A stretch of 64,000 nt of DNA from Enterobacteriaceae bacterium ESL0689 (GTDB lineage: Bacteria; Pseudomonadota; Gammaproteobacteria; Enterobacterales; Enterobacteriaceae). The notes under the pieces were generated by a model, which saw only the letters and a list, made by a program, of their open reading frames with translations, ran no database searches and was not told where the DNA came from. Both the position numbers and the translations under genes were made by a program. This document shows, in pieces, positions 49,304 to 59,710 of this stretch. The stretch lies in contig JAQTIF010000001.1 in NCBI GenBank assembly GCA_029433525.1, positions 1,922,001 through 1,986,000 on the forward strand, written 5' to 3'. Within the stretch, counting starts at the first letter, position 1. Every line of letters starts with the position of its first letter.

Positions 49304-51691
49304 ATGAAATTCAGTGAACTGTGGTTACGCGAATGGGTCAACCCAGCGATCAGTAGTGAGGAACTGGCTAATCAGATAACCATGGCCGGGCTTGAGGTTG
49401 ACAGTGTTGAGCCCGTTGCCGGTAGTTTCAATGGTGTGGTGGTTGGTGAAGTGGTCGAATGTGGCCCGCATCCAAATGCTGACAAATTGCGCGTCACGAA
49501 AGTGAATACCGGTGGCGAGCGTTTATTAAATATTGTCTGCGGCGCGCCGAATTGCCGACAGGGTCTGAAAGTGGCTGTCGCAACCATCGGTGCAATTCTG
49601 CCGGGTGATTTTAAAATTAAAGCGGCGAAATTGCGCGGTGAACCCTCTGAAGGCATGTTGTGTTCATACTCTGAGCTGGCTATTTCCGATGATCATAATG
49701 GCATTATTGAGTTGCCAGTAGACGCACCGATAGGTACTGATATTCGTGAATACTTACAGTTAGATGATCGGACTATCGAAATTAGCGTGACGCCAAACCG
49801 GACTGATTGCTTAAGTATTATGGGTGTTGCCCGTGATGTCGCCGTACTGAATAAAGCAACACTGAATCAACCTGATATCGTTCCCGTTGTTGCAACCGTT
49901 AGCGATACGTTGCCAGTGGTGGTTGAAGCCCCCGATGCCTGTCCCCGATATCTTGGCCGGATAGTTAAAGGTATTAACGTTAATGTAGCGACCCCATTGT
50001 GGATGAAAGAAAAACTACGGCGTTGTGGTATTCGCTCCATCGATGCCGTTGTTGACGTGACAAACTATGTGCTGCTTGAACTTGGGCAACCAATGCACGC
50101 TTTCGACTATGATCGGATTGATGGCGGGATCGTAGTACGGATGGCACAACAGGATGAAACGCTGACGTTACTCGATGGTTCAGAAGCTAAACTGGATAGC
50201 GATACACTGGTGATCGCTGATCATCAAAAAGCACTGGCAATGGCGGGAATTTTTGGTGGTGAGTACTCTGGTGTTAATCATCAGACACAGAATGTCTTGC
50301 TGGAGTCTGCCTTCTTCAGCCCTCTGGCGATCACCGGACGTGCCCGCCGTCATAGTTTACACACTGACGCGTCCCATCGTTATGAACGCGGCGTTGATCC
50401 ACATTTGCAGTATCTGGCGATGGAACGTGCCACCCGTTTACTGATTGATATCTGTGGTGGTGTGGCAGGGCCGATTATTGATGTCAGCCATCAGGCGACG
50501 CTGCCAACAGCGGCAACGATAACCCTGCGTCGTCATAAACTGGATCGGGTGCTTGGCCATCATATTGATGATGCTCAGGTCAGTGATATTCTGAGTCGGT
50601 TGGGTTGTGAGGTAACCGCAGGTCACAGCCAGTGGCAGGTGGTCACACCGGGCTGGCGTTTCGATATCGCGATCGAAGAAGATCTTATCGAGGAAGTTGC
50701 CCGTATATATGGTTATAACAATATTCCCGATGTTCCTGTCCAGGCCAATCTGGTAATGGGCAGCCATCGTGAAGCCCGTTTGTCACTGCGGCGGGTGAAA
50801 ACGATGCTCGTTGACAAAGGCTACCAGGAAGTGATCACCTATAGCTTTGTTGATCCGAAAATACAGCAGCTTCTTCATTGTGGTGAACAAGCGCTTGTTT
50901 TGCCAAATCCTATCAGCAGTGAGATGTCAACAATGCGCCTGTCTTTGTTGACCGGATTACTGGGGACTGTCATTTATAATCAGAATCGTCAGCAAAATCG
51001 TGTGCGTGTTTTTGAAAGTGGTCTGCGTTTTGTGCCGGATAGTCAGGCACCGTTAGGAATTCGCCAGGATATGATGCTGGGGGGCGTGATTTGCGGTAAT
51101 CGTTATGAAGAGCACTGGAACCTGGCAAAAGAGACAGTTGACTTCTATGATTTAAAAGGTGATCTGGAGTCGATACTTGATTTAACGGGTAAATTGTCTG
51201 ATATAGAATTTCGTGCAGAGGCCAACAACGCGCTGCATCCAGGACAATCAGCCGCAATTTATCTGCAAAATGAGCGTATTGGCTTTATTGGCGTTATTCA
51301 CCCGGAACTGGAGCGTCAACTCAGTCTGAACGGACGCACGTTAGCGTTCGAACTGGAATGGGATAAGCTTGCAGACCGCATAGTACCCGAAGCGCGCGAG
51401 ATTTCTCGTTTTCCTGCTAACCGTCGTGATATAGCGGTTGTTGTCGCAGAAAATGTGCCTGCTACGGATATTTTAAATGAATGTAAGAAAATTGGCGTAG
51501 ATCATATAGTTGACGTAAACTTATTCGATGTGTACCGCGGCAATGGGATTGCCCACGGCACGAAGAGCCTTGCGATCAGTCTCATTCTGCAGGATGTCAA
51601 CCGTACACTCGAGGAAGAGGAGATTGCCGCTACTGTTGCTAAATGTGTGGCGGCATTAAAAGAACGATTCCAGGCATCATTGAGGGATTAA
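49304..51691 (+). CDS. pheT: Phenylalanyl-tRNA synthetase beta subunit
   Basis: PheT is the large subunit that binds tRNA and edits mischarged Tyr-tRNA-Phe. The 795 residues equal E. coli. In order it shows a tRNA-binding domain ([20 protein letters not shown]), the B3/B4 editing domain ([20 protein letters not shown] with [12 protein letters not shown]), the B5 DNA-binding-like domain, a catalytically silent class II core, and the C-terminal ferredoxin-fold anticodon-binding domain ([20 protein letters not shown]). It starts 15 bases after pheS and ends four bases before ihfA. Confidence 0.98.
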   Translation: MKFSELWLREWVNPAISSEELANQITMAGLEVDSVEPVAGSFNGVVVGEVVECGPHPNADKLRVTKVNTGGERLLNIVCGAPNCRQGLKVAVATIGAILPGDFKIKAAKLRGEPSEGMLCSYSELAISDDHNGIIELPVDAPIGTDIREYLQLDDRTIEISVTPNRTDCLSIMGVARDVAVLNKATLNQPDIVPVVATVSDTLPVVVEAPDACPRYLGRIVKGINVNVATPLWMKEKLRRCGIRSIDAVVDVTNYVLLELGQPMHAFDYDRIDGGIVVRMAQQDETLTLLDGSEAKLDSDTLVIADHQKALAMAGIFGGEYSGVNHQTQNVLLESAFFSPLAITGRARRHSLHTDASHRYERGVDPHLQYLAMERATRLLIDICGGVAGPIIDVSHQATLPTAATITLRRHKLDRVLGHHIDDAQVSDILSRLGCEVTAGHSQWQVVTPGWRFDIAIEEDLIEEVARIYGYNNIPDVPVQANLVMGSHREARLSLRRVKTMLVDKGYQEVITYSFVDPKIQQLLHCGEQALVLPNPISSEMSTMRLSLLTGLLGTVIYNQNRQQNRVRVFESGLRFVPDSQAPLGIRQDMMLGGVICGNRYEEHWNLAKETVDFYDLKGDLESILDLTGKLSDIEFRAEANNALHPGQSAAIYLQNERIGFIGVIHPELERQLSLNGRTLAFELEWDKLADRIVPEAREISRFPANRRDIAVVVAENVPATDILNECKKIGVDHIVDVNLFDVYRGNGIAHGTKSLAISLILQDVNRTLEEEEIAATVAKCVAALKERFQASLRD

Positions 51692-51695
51692 GCCT

Positions 51696-51995
51696 ATGGC
51701 GCTTACAAAAGCTGAAATGTCAGAATATCTGTTTGATAAGCTTGGACTTAGCAAGCGGGATGTCAAAGAACTGGTGGAGTTGTTTTTCGAAGAGATCCGT
51801 CTGGCCCTGGAAAATGGAGAACAGGTAAAACTTTCTGGGTTTGGTAACTTCGATTTGCGTGATAAAAATCAACGCCCGGGTCGTAACCCGAAAACAGGGG
51901 AAGATATCCCTATTACTGCCAGGCGTGTGGTGACCTTCAGGCCCGGTCAGAAGCTAAAAAGCCGTGTCGAAAATGCTACTCCCAGAGAGAAATGA
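51696..51995 (+). CDS. ihfA: Integration host factor alpha subunit
   Basis: IHF-alpha pairs with IHF-beta and bends DNA sharply at specific sites. It assists recombination, replication and promoters such as narG. The 99 residues equal E. coli: [20 protein letters not shown] at the start and the DNA-intercalating arm [20 protein letters not shown] with its Pro. It is the last gene of the pheST-ihfA transcript and ends at a terminator. Confidence 0.98.
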   Translation: MALTKAEMSEYLFDKLGLSKRDVKELVELFFEEIRLALENGEQVKLSGFGNFDLRDKNQRPGRNPKTGEDIPITARRVVTFRPGQKLKSRVENATPREK

Positions 51996-52007
51996 TCTGA
52001 ACTAAAT

Positions 52008-52035
52008 AAAAAAGGCCGTGTATTCGGCCTTTTTC
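52008..52035 (+). terminator. Rho-independent terminator after ihfA
   Basis: AAAAAAGGCCG, loop TGTATT, CGGCCTTTTTC, 13 bases after the ihfA stop. Confidence 0.9.
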
Positions 52036-52049
52036 TTATCGTAGAAATC

Positions 52050-53033
52050 ATGTTAATTTTTGCTAAAACTCAACAACGCTATAGCCGACGCTGGCTGGTA
52101 GCATTATTGCTATTACTATTAATGATGACCACCGTTAGCCTCTGTGCGGGAGAACAATGGATTGCGCCACAACAGTGGGGGGGAATGAAAGGACAACTCT
52201 TTATCTGGCAAATTCGTCTGCCACGCACGATTGCTGTATTACTGGTCGGGGCAGCACTCGCGCTTTCAGGAGCGATTATGCAGGCACTGTTTGAAAATCC
52301 ACTGGCAGAACCGGGACTGTTGGGGGTATCTAACGGTGCGGGGGTCGGTGTCATTGCCGCTGTATTATTGGGTAACGGTCACTTGCCCGATTGGGCAATG
52401 GGATTGAGTGCGATTGCAGGTGCCTTGATCATCACCTTTATTTTACTCCGTTTTGCTCGCCAGCATCTGTCAACCAGTCGTTTGTTACTGGCCGGGGTAG
52501 CGCTGGGAATTATCTGTAGTGCGCTGATGACCTGGGCTATCTACTTCTCAACATCATTTGATTTGCGTCAGCTTATGTACTGGATGATGGGGGGATTTGG
52601 CGGTGTTGACTGGCAACAATTATGGCTGATGCTCGCGTTAATCCCGGTACTTATTTGGGGATCGCTGCAATCACAGCCACTGAATCTTCTGGTGCTGGGC
52701 GAAGTATCTGCCCGACAGTTAGGCTTACCTTTGTGGCTATGGCAAAGAGTGCTGGTGATAGCAACCGGCTGGTTGATTGGGGTCAGCGTGGCGCTGGCGG
52801 GAGCCATTGGTTTTATCGGCCTGGTGGTACCACACATCTTGCGCTTATGTGGCTTAAGTGATCATCGGGTTCTTCTTCCCGCCTGTATGTTAACCGGAGC
52901 CAGTGGATTATTAATGGCAGATATTATTGCGCGTCTGACACTATCAGCGGCAGAGTTACCCATCGGGGTCGTCACCGCCACACTGGGAGCACCGGTTTTT
53001 ATCTGGTTATTATTAAAATCAGCGCATGCATAA
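52050..53033 (+). CDS. btuC: Vitamin B12 ABC transporter permease
   Basis: BtuC is the inner-membrane permease that takes vitamin B12 from BtuF and passes it into the cytoplasm using BtuD. The 327 residues (E. coli 326) form about ten helices. Family stretches are [40 protein letters not shown] and [20 protein letters not shown], the last being the coupling loop to BtuD. It starts 15 bases after the ihfA terminator. The glutathione-peroxidase gene btuE, between btuC and btuD in E. coli, is absent. Confidence 0.96.
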   Translation: MLIFAKTQQRYSRRWLVALLLLLLMMTTVSLCAGEQWIAPQQWGGMKGQLFIWQIRLPRTIAVLLVGAALALSGAIMQALFENPLAEPGLLGVSNGAGVGVIAAVLLGNGHLPDWAMGLSAIAGALIITFILLRFARQHLSTSRLLLAGVALGIICSALMTWAIYFSTSFDLRQLMYWMMGGFGGVDWQQLWLMLALIPVLIWGSLQSQPLNLLVLGEVSARQLGLPLWLWQRVLVIATGWLIGVSVALAGAIGFIGLVVPHILRLCGLSDHRVLLPACMLTGASGLLMADIIARLTLSAAELPIGVVTATLGAPVFIWLLLKSAHA

Positions 53034-53067
53034 TACGGTGATTGATGATGAAGGGAACGCCAGTAAT

Positions 53068-53856
53068 ATGTCATTGTTAATGCAGTTAAATGATGTTGCA
53101 GAAAAAGATCGGCTGGCACCATTTTGTGCGCAGCTACAAACGGGCAAGATGATCCATCTGGTCGGCCCCAATGGGGCAGGAAAGAGCACATTGCTGATGC
53201 GAATGGCGGGACTGACTCGCGGTGCCGGGCGTATTCTGTTTAATGATCGCTTGCTGGAACAATGGCCAGTGCCGGATTTGGCACGACATCGCGCCTATCT
53301 TTGCCAGCAACAAGTTCCCCCTTTCGCCATGCCGGTCTGGCATTATCTCTCCTTACACTGGCAAAATGGCTCAGAGGAGCTGCTTCTCAACATCACAAAA
53401 AAACTGGGGCTCAGTCATAAGCTCCATCATCAGGTTAACCGTATCTCTGGTGGTGAATGGCAGCGGGTGCGGCTGGCGGCCGTCATTTTACAGATACATC
53501 CTCAGGCTAACCCGGCAGGACAACTTCTGTTACTGGATGAGCCAATGAATAGCCTTGATGTCGCGCAACAGGCAGCGCTTGACCCGCTATTGAGTGAATT
53601 GTGTGCTGCCGGGATCACGGTGGTGATGAGTAGCCACGATCTTAATCATACGTTACAACATGCCGATGAATGCTGGCTGATCTGTCGTGGAAAAACCGTC
53701 GCTTGTGGTCAGACATCTGTGGTGATGACCCGCGAAAATTTAACCCTGGCCTATGGGATCCCTTTTCAGCGTATTGAGGTTGCCGGGCATCTTATGCTGG
53801 TGGCATTACAACAGGACAAAGCGCCATTAAGGACAGCGACCACTTCCAGTGAGTGA
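53068..53856 (+). CDS. btuD: Vitamin B12 ABC transporter ATP-binding protein
   Basis: BtuD is the ATPase that powers BtuC. I chose [20 protein letters not shown] at 53068 (262 residues; E. coli 249), because it aligns with MSIVMQLQDVAE; an ATG at 53026 inside btuC is in frame and cannot be excluded. Motifs: Walker [10 protein letters not shown], the ABC signature [12 protein letters not shown]-like ([12 protein letters not shown] here), Walker [13 protein letters not shown] and the switch His in SSHDLNHT. The C-terminus is about 13 residues longer than in E. coli. Confidence 0.94.
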   Translation: MSLLMQLNDVAEKDRLAPFCAQLQTGKMIHLVGPNGAGKSTLLMRMAGLTRGAGRILFNDRLLEQWPVPDLARHRAYLCQQQVPPFAMPVWHYLSLHWQNGSEELLLNITKKLGLSHKLHHQVNRISGGEWQRVRLAAVILQIHPQANPAGQLLLLDEPMNSLDVAQQAALDPLLSELCAAGITVVMSSHDLNHTLQHADECWLICRGKTVACGQTSVVMTRENLTLAYGIPFQRIEVAGHLMLVALQQDKAPLRTATTSSE

Positions 53857-53877
53857 TAAATAACAGGAGTTTCTGAA

Positions 53878-54345
53878 ATGCGGTTGGGGTTTGTATTGCT
53901 GGTAGCGCTTTTCCTTTCAGCTTGTGGCCATCACCGGGATCGCTCACCTGATCCCCGGCTGGCTGATCCCATTATCGTGATAACTAACCTGAATGAACAA
54001 CTTCGGGTCTGGCGGGGAGTGCCCTATCGTTATGGCGGTATGTCATTACGCGGTGTGGACTGTTCCGGGTTCGTGGTCGTCACTTTTCATGATAAATTTT
54101 CCCTGCCATTACCACGCGACGCACGCCGACTGGCGGAAGTGGGCATCAGAGTTGAGAAAAGTGAGTTATTGCCGGGTGATCTGGTATTTTTCAAAACCGG
54201 CTCTGGTGAAAGTGGCTTGCATGTCGGGATTTATTATACTGAAGGCCAGTTTATCCATGCATCAACCCGTCAGGGTGTCACCCGCTCATCACTGGATAAT
54301 GCCTACTGGCATAAAAAATTCTGGCAGGCTCGAAGAATAAAGTAA
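53878..54345 (+). CDS. nlpC: NlpC/P60 family lipoprotein endopeptidase
   Basis: This 155-residue lipoprotein has a signal peptide and the lipobox LSAC (Cys16). The NlpC/P60 domain has the catalytic Cys in VDCSGFVV, the His in SGLHVGIYY and a third polar residue in FIHAST. Such enzymes cut between D-Glu and diaminopimelate in peptidoglycan stem peptides. It is 21 bases after btuD and likely part of the same transcript, as in E. coli. Confidence 0.95.
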   Translation: MRLGFVLLVALFLSACGHHRDRSPDPRLADPIIVITNLNEQLRVWRGVPYRYGGMSLRGVDCSGFVVVTFHDKFSLPLPRDARRLAEVGIRVEKSELLPGDLVFFKTGSGESGLHVGIYYTEGQFIHASTRQGVTRSSLDNAYWHKKFWQARRIK

Positions 54346-54384
54346 GCCTGCCTGGGTGTGTGCGTTTATTTTTGGCTATCGGTG

Positions 54385-55491
54385 TTACTGATCATCAGAA
54401 CTGTTCAGTTCCGCCAGCAGTTCACGGGTATCCAGCGGGGGCGGTGGCACTTCACGCACCCATGCGTCGAATAAACGCCAGGAGACAGCAAGCAGTACCG
54501 GGCCAATAAACAGGCCGATCATGCCAAAAGCAATCAGCCCACCGATAACACCGGAGAGGATAAGGATTATTGGCAGATCAGCGCCCATGCGGATCAGAAC
54601 CGGGCGGATAACGCTATCCATCATGGCCACCACACCACTCCATACCAGCAGTACCGTACCCCAGGTCGTATCGCCACTCCAGTAGAGCCAGAAAATCGAG
54701 GGCACTAATACCAGTAAAGGCCCCAGTTGCAGCAGACAGGTGAAAATCATCAACGCCGTCAGCAAAGTGGCATAAGGGACACCACTTATCGCCAGACCGA
54801 TACCTCCTAATACCGCCTGTGCGAAGGCAGTGATCACCACACCGAGTGCGACCGCTCTGATTGCCTGACCCGCAAGGATCACCGCAGCATCACCGCGTTT
54901 TGCCGCCAGACGTGTCGCGAAATAACGAATGCCATAGGCCACTTTTTCGCCTTGCCAGTACAGAAGAGCACTAAATATTAACATCAGGCCGCAGGACACC
55001 AGCAATTTACCAATATGGGCGGCCTGATTGATGAACCAGGTGGTGGTGGTGCCGAGATAGGGACGCACTTTAGTGATAATGGTCGCTCCGCCTAAATCCA
55101 GCAAATTATGCCAGGCGCTATAGAGATTATCGCCAAACAGCGGGATACTCTTCAACCAGGCGAGATCCGGTGGGATAAAGTGACCGCTGGTGATCGATTT
55201 TATCAGCGGTATGCCATTGTCCACGGCACTATTGACCAGTAATGCAATGGGAATGATAAATAATAAAAACAACAACAGCGTCATCATGATAACCGCGAGG
55301 GATCGTTTACCAAACAGAAGACGTTGCAGGCGAAGCAGAACGGGCCAGGTGACGATAACCACAGCACCAGCCCAGGCAAATGACAGAATAAAGGGCTGAA
55401 TAATCCATAGGCAAGAGATAATCATCAAGGATAAAAGCAGAAGTGACAGTAATATCTGCGGTATATTCCAGAACTGGCGCGTATAAGTCAT
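54385..55491 (-). CDS. ydiK: AI-2E family transporter YdiK
   Basis: This 368-residue inner-membrane protein belongs to the AI-2E/UPF0118 (PerM) family and has about eight hydrophobic helices. The stretch ALLTALMIFTCLLQLGPLLV-like (TLLTALMIFTCLLQLGPLLV here) and the C-terminal ILSGVIGGLIAFGMIGLFIG with GPVLLAV are family signatures. The transported substrate of YdiK is not known. It converges with nlpC and diverges from ydiJ; a long perfect hairpin lies in the upstream region. Confidence 0.93.
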   Translation of the reverse strand: MTYTRQFWNIPQILLSLLLLSLMIISCLWIIQPFILSFAWAGAVVIVTWPVLLRLQRLLFGKRSLAVIMMTLLLFLLFIIPIALLVNSAVDNGIPLIKSITSGHFIPPDLAWLKSIPLFGDNLYSAWHNLLDLGGATIITKVRPYLGTTTTWFINQAAHIGKLLVSCGLMLIFSALLYWQGEKVAYGIRYFATRLAAKRGDAAVILAGQAIRAVALGVVITAFAQAVLGGIGLAISGVPYATLLTALMIFTCLLQLGPLLVLVPSIFWLYWSGDTTWGTVLLVWSGVVAMMDSVIRPVLIRMGADLPIILILSGVIGGLIAFGMIGLFIGPVLLAVSWRLFDAWVREVPPPPLDTRELLAELNSSDDQ

Positions 55492-55574
55492 AGCGAAAAT
55501 TTACCTTTCCTTCGTGGTAAAATGACAATGTAGTGTAACGATCCTGAGCCAATAATAATATCAGTAATTTATTG

Positions 55575-55616
55575 CCCCTGCTTTAGCGCCTGGCCCTCCA
55601 GGCGCTAAAGCAGGGG
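55575..55616. repeat. Ends-only element copy with 19-bp perfect arms
   Basis: CCCCTGCTTTAGCGCCTGG, loop CCCT, then the exact inverse complement CCAGGCGCTAAAGCAGGGG. The central TTAGCGCCTGGCCC matches the left end of the dispersed element. The symmetry extends seven bases beyond the normal element boundary on both sides. It lies between the divergent ydiK and ydiJ; the rest of 55492-55835 is AT-rich promoter DNA. Confidence 0.75.
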
Positions 55617-55835
55617 TAGAGATAAAAGAAATATGGTATACCCTGTACACAGCCCTGTTTGCACAACGAAGATGGGCAAAAAATAATGAGATAACTGACA
55701 GCGATATAAAAATCCCATACTTCTTGCCCGGCGATTAATAAATTGATTTTATATATGATTTTACAATGCAGTAAATGATATATCGATAACAGCTTATTTA
55801 TCAATATTATACAACATAATCAGGCAGGGTCAGGC

Positions 55836-58800
55836 ATGATGATCCCAAAAATAGCTCAGGCACCAGGCGTTACACCGCAGGTATTAAGTTTTTTACAGGC
55901 ACTGAAACAACAAGGGTTTACCGGGGATACGTCGATCAGTTATGCCGACAGGCTCACGATGGCAACCGATAACAGTATTTATCAATTATTGCCGGAGGCC
56001 ATTTTATTTCCCCGGTCGACCGACGATATTGTGCTGCTGACCCGTATTGCCGCACAAGAGCGCTTTCGCTCGCTGATCTTTACTCCGCGTGGTGGTGGAA
56101 CAGGCACCAATGGGCAGTCGCTCAATGGGGGGATCATTGTTGATATGTCCCGCTATATGAATCGAATACTGGAAATCAATCCGCAAGAGGGATGGGTACG
56201 GGTGGAAGCGGGGGTGATTAAAGATCAGCTCAATCAATATCTGAAACCTTATGGCTACTTTTTTGCTCCTGAATTGTCAACCAGTAACCGTGCGACGCTG
56301 GGAGGAATGATCAATACCGATGCCTGTGGGCAAGGGTCACTGGTGTATGGCAAAACATCGGATCATGTTCTGGGAGTGCGTGCCGTCTTACTGAGCGGCG
56401 ATATTCTTGATACTCATGCCATGCCAGTGGCACTGGCCGAAAAACAGGGTCAGCAACCATCGGTTATCGGGCAAATCTATCGCACGGTATATCAGCGCTG
56501 TAAGACGCAACGTCAGCTGATTACCGATAAATTCCCCAGACTTAATCGCTTTCTGAGCGGTTATGATTTGCGCCATGTCTTTAATGATGATATGAGCCAG
56601 TTCGATCTGACGCGCATTTTAACCGGCTCAGAAGGGACGCTGGCCTTTATTACCGGGGCTCGTCTCGATATCACCCGCTTACCAAAGGTGCGTCAGCTGG
56701 TTAATATCAAATACAATTCATTTGATTCCGCGTTACGTAATGCGCCGTTTCTGGTCGAGGCTAGAGCGTTGTCAGTGGAAACTGTCGATTCAAAAGTGCT
56801 TAATCTGGCGCGTGAGGATATTGTCTGGCATTCGGTCAGTGAATTGATTACCGATGTCCCGGATAAAACCATGCTGGGATTGAACATTGTCGAATTTGCG
56901 GGTGATGATAGTGCGCTGATTGAGTCCCAGGTAGCGGAGTTATGTCAGCGTCTGGATGCGCTGATTACAGCGAATGAAGCGGAGGTGATTGGCTGGCAGA
57001 TCTGTCGTGACCCTGAGGGCATTGAGCGGATCTATGCGATGCGTAAAAAGGCCGTCGGGCTTTTGGGGAACGCCAAAGGTCTGGCAAAACCGATCCCTTT
57101 TGTCGAGGATACTTGTGTTCCACCGGAACATCTGGCTGATTATATTGCAGAATTTCGCGCCTTGCTCGATCAGCACGGCCTGAGTTATGGCATGTTTGGT
57201 CACGTTGATGCAGGGGTCTTGCATGTCCGCCCGGCGCTGGATATGTGTGATCCTCAACAAGAGGCGTTGATGCAGCAGATCTCTGATCAGGTGGTCGCGC
57301 TGACGATGCGTTATGGCGGCGTATTATGGGGCGAACATGGTAAGGGCTATCGCGCACAGTATAGTCCGGCCTTTTTTGGCGAGGTGCTTTATCAGGAGTT
57401 GCGTAAAATCAAAGCGGCATTTGATCCGCACAACCGTCTTAATCCGGGTAAGATTTGCCCGCCAGAAGGGGTTGATGCTCCGCTGATGAAAGTGGATGCC
57501 GTGAAACGGGGTACCTGGGATCGCCAGATCCCGATTGCCATACGAAGCGCCTGGCGTGGTGCGATGACCTGCAATGGTAATGGCCTGTGTTTTAATTTTG
57601 ATCGACAAAGCCCGATGTGCCCATCAATGAAAGTGAGTGGACACCGGATCCACTCACCGAAAGGGCGTGCAGCGCTGGTACGTGAATGGTTACGTTTACT
57701 GGCTGATAGTGGCGTCGATCTGAATCATCTCGAGCAAGAGCTCGTCGCAAGTCCGCGTCCTCTACAGACACTGATAGCGCGCATGCGTCATAGCTGGCAT
57801 GCCTGGCGGGGAGAGTATGATTTTTCCCATGAGGTCAAAGAGGCTATGTCTGGCTGTCTGGCTTGTAAAGCCTGTTCGACACAGTGCCCGGTTAAAATTG
57901 ATGTGCCAGAGTTCCGTTCACGCTTTCTACAGCTTTATCACAGCCGCTATTGGCGACCACTGCGTGACTATGTCGTGGCATCGGTGGAGTCATATGCGCC
58001 ATTGATGGCTTATGCCCCGAAAATCAGCAATTTTTTTATTCACCAGTCGTGGATACGTAAGCTGTCAGAAAAGTCTATTGGTATGGTCGATCTGCCGCTC
58101 CTCTCCTCGCCTTCATTAAAGCAACAACTGGCAGACCATCCGTCAGCACATATCTCTGTTGAGCAGCTAAAAACACTGAATGCGGCACAGAAAGCGAAAA
58201 TAGTGCTGGTGGTACAGGATCCATTTACCAGTTATTACGATGCCCAGGTGGTCGCTGATTTTATTTCGCTGATTACCCGGATAGGCTATCAGCCGGTGCT
58301 GCTGCCTTTCTCGCCTAATGGTAAGGCGCAGCATATCAAAGGTTTCTTATCACGCTTTGCGCGAACAGCACAAAAAACAGCCGAATTTCTCAACCGTGTG
58401 GCACAGCTGGGAATACCGATGGTGGGTGTCGATCCGGCGCTGGTGCTGTGTTATCGTGATGAATATCATCAAATCCTGGGTGATAAACGCGGCAATTTCG
58501 AGGTTATGCTGGTACATGAATGGTTATCCCGGATATTGCCAGAGATTCCTGCGCAGAATAACCCTGGTGAGACGTGGTATCTGCTGGGGCATTGTACTGA
58601 AGCCACGGCACTGCCCGTTGCATCAAGCCAGTGGGCCGGGATATTTGCCCACTTTGGTGCCAGACTGGAAAATGTCAGGGTAGGGTGCTGTGGCATGGCA
58701 GGAACTTACGGTCATGAAGTCAAAAATCATCGCCATTCGCTGAATATTTATTCTCTCTCCTGGCAACAGGCACTCCAGCGTTTACCGCGACATCGGTGTC

Positions 58801-58895
58801 TGACCACCGGATACTCCTGCCGCAGTCAGGTTAAACGGATTGATCATTGCATTGTTCGTCATCCGTTACAGGCGTTGCTGGAAATAGTGACATAA
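55836..58895 (+). CDS. ydiJ: FAD and Fe-S oxidoreductase YdiJ (D-2-hydroxyglutarate dehydrogenase type)
   Basis: This large protein of 1019 residues (E. coli 1018) oxidises D-2-hydroxyglutarate in E. coli. The N-terminal half is an FAD-binding PCMH domain (FTPRGGGTGTNGQSLNGGII, STSNRATLGGMINTDACGQG) with an FAD-oxidase C domain that contains the GHVDAGVLHVRPALDM segment. The second half has a 4Fe-4S motif CLACKACSTQCPVKID near residue 670 and a Cys-rich CCG-type domain with VGCCGMAGTYGHE near the end. ATG at 55836 or 55839 could be used. The stop codon abuts a repeat copy. Confidence 0.95.
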   Translation: MMIPKIAQAPGVTPQVLSFLQALKQQGFTGDTSISYADRLTMATDNSIYQLLPEAILFPRSTDDIVLLTRIAAQERFRSLIFTPRGGGTGTNGQSLNGGIIVDMSRYMNRILEINPQEGWVRVEAGVIKDQLNQYLKPYGYFFAPELSTSNRATLGGMINTDACGQGSLVYGKTSDHVLGVRAVLLSGDILDTHAMPVALAEKQGQQPSVIGQIYRTVYQRCKTQRQLITDKFPRLNRFLSGYDLRHVFNDDMSQFDLTRILTGSEGTLAFITGARLDITRLPKVRQLVNIKYNSFDSALRNAPFLVEARALSVETVDSKVLNLAREDIVWHSVSELITDVPDKTMLGLNIVEFAGDDSALIESQVAELCQRLDALITANEAEVIGWQICRDPEGIERIYAMRKKAVGLLGNAKGLAKPIPFVEDTCVPPEHLADYIAEFRALLDQHGLSYGMFGHVDAGVLHVRPALDMCDPQQEALMQQISDQVVALTMRYGGVLWGEHGKGYRAQYSPAFFGEVLYQELRKIKAAFDPHNRLNPGKICPPEGVDAPLMKVDAVKRGTWDRQIPIAIRSAWRGAMTCNGNGLCFNFDRQSPMCPSMKVSGHRIHSPKGRAALVREWLRLLADSGVDLNHLEQELVASPRPLQTLIARMRHSWHAWRGEYDFSHEVKEAMSGCLACKACSTQCPVKIDVPEFRSRFLQLYHSRYWRPLRDYVVASVESYAPLMAYAPKISNFFIHQSWIRKLSEKSIGMVDLPLLSSPSLKQQLADHPSAHISVEQLKTLNAAQKAKIVLVVQDPFTSYYDAQVVADFISLITRIGYQPVLLPFSPNGKAQHIKGFLSRFARTAQKTAEFLNRVAQLGIPMVGVDPALVLCYRDEYHQILGDKRGNFEVMLVHEWLSRILPEIPAQNNPGETWYLLGHCTEATALPVASSQWAGIFAHFGARLENVRVGCCGMAGTYGHEVKNHRHSLNIYSLSWQQALQRLPRHRCLTTGYSCRSQVKRIDHCIVRHPLQALLEIVT

Positions 58896-59018
58896 CTGCC
58901 TGACCCATCAGGCTAATTGTAGCGCAGGACAGTGCGCGAGATCCTCCTCTGTACGCTGAGGTTTCTGCGCGCTGTCCGGGTTGGCTGCGCCAATCACGCC
59001 GGGTGGGAGAAGCGCTGA
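58893..59018 (+). repeat. 150-bp intergenic element, shortened copy after ydiJ
   Basis: It begins at the ydiJ stop with TAACTGCCTGACCCATCAGG and ends CGGGTGGGAGAAGCGCTGA. The core GTACGCTGAGGTTTCTGCGC, GCTGTCCGGG and TTGGCTGCGCCAATCACG is clear; about 25 interior bases are missing. Confidence 0.75.
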
Positions 59019-59200
59019 ATCATCGCTGTCATCCCTTTATCGATCACATCGCCATATCGACCGATCATGCCAATCTACACCCCACATGACGGCAGTCATG
59101 AATAATAGCAACTATACTCAGATTGCAGGACAGAAAATATTTTACTGGCGCAATATATCTTATGGATATTATTGCGAATAATGAAAAGGTGGATTGAACG

Positions 59201-59455
59201 ATGGGTATTATTTCCTGGATTATTTTTGGTTTTATTGCTGGCATTCTGGCGAAGTGGATCTCGCCTGGTGAAGGTGAAGATATGAGTGGCTGCATTGTGA
59301 CGATCCTTCTGGGTATTGTCGGGGCCGTTGTTGGTGGCTGGATTAGTACGTTCTTTGGTTTTGGTAAAGTCAATGGTTTTAATTTTGGTAGCCTGATCGT
59401 TGCCGTTATCGGTGCATTAGTTGTCCTGTTTATCTACAGAAAAATTAAGTATTAA
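59201..59455 (+). CDS. GlsB/YeaQ/YmgE family stress-response membrane protein
   Basis: This 84-residue protein has three hydrophobic helices and glycine-rich turns (IISWIIFGFIAGILAKWISP, VTILLGIVGAVVGGWISTFF, LIVAVIGALVVLFIYRKIKY), the plan of 'transglycosylase-associated' family proteins. Despite the name no enzyme activity is known; members are often stress-induced. E. coli has paralogs YmgE and YeaQ, and I cannot tell which is the ortholog. No other gene shares its transcript. Confidence 0.88.
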   Translation: MGIISWIIFGFIAGILAKWISPGEGEDMSGCIVTILLGIVGAVVGGWISTFFGFGKVNGFNFGSLIVAVIGALVVLFIYRKIKY

Positions 59456-59585
59456 ACGTTACACGTGTTATTTTTCAGCTTGTTATTTTATTGGTTGTGT
59501 TTTTAAACTCCGGCAGCATTGTGGTCTGTGTTGCCGGAGATACTTCATGTATCCTCGCAACGCCATCACTCTTCTCCCGCGATTA

Positions 59586-59632
59586 AAATGCTCTGAGGTT
59601 GTCCGTGTTCAGGCTGGCTGCACCCGGGCGCA
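59586..59632 (+). repeat. Degenerate right-half copy of the intergenic element
   Basis: TGCTCTGAGGTTGTCCGTGT followed by TCAGGCTGGCTGCACCCGGG matches the right-hand core (GTTGTCCGTGTCC, ACTGGCTGCGCC). Neither outer end is recognisable. Confidence 0.4.
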
Positions 59633-59710
59633 GAAAAAAGGAGGTGTACTACACTTGTTGACCTGACCGCAGAGTCGGGCATCTTTATGAGTAAAAGAAG
59701 GAAAGTTTGT

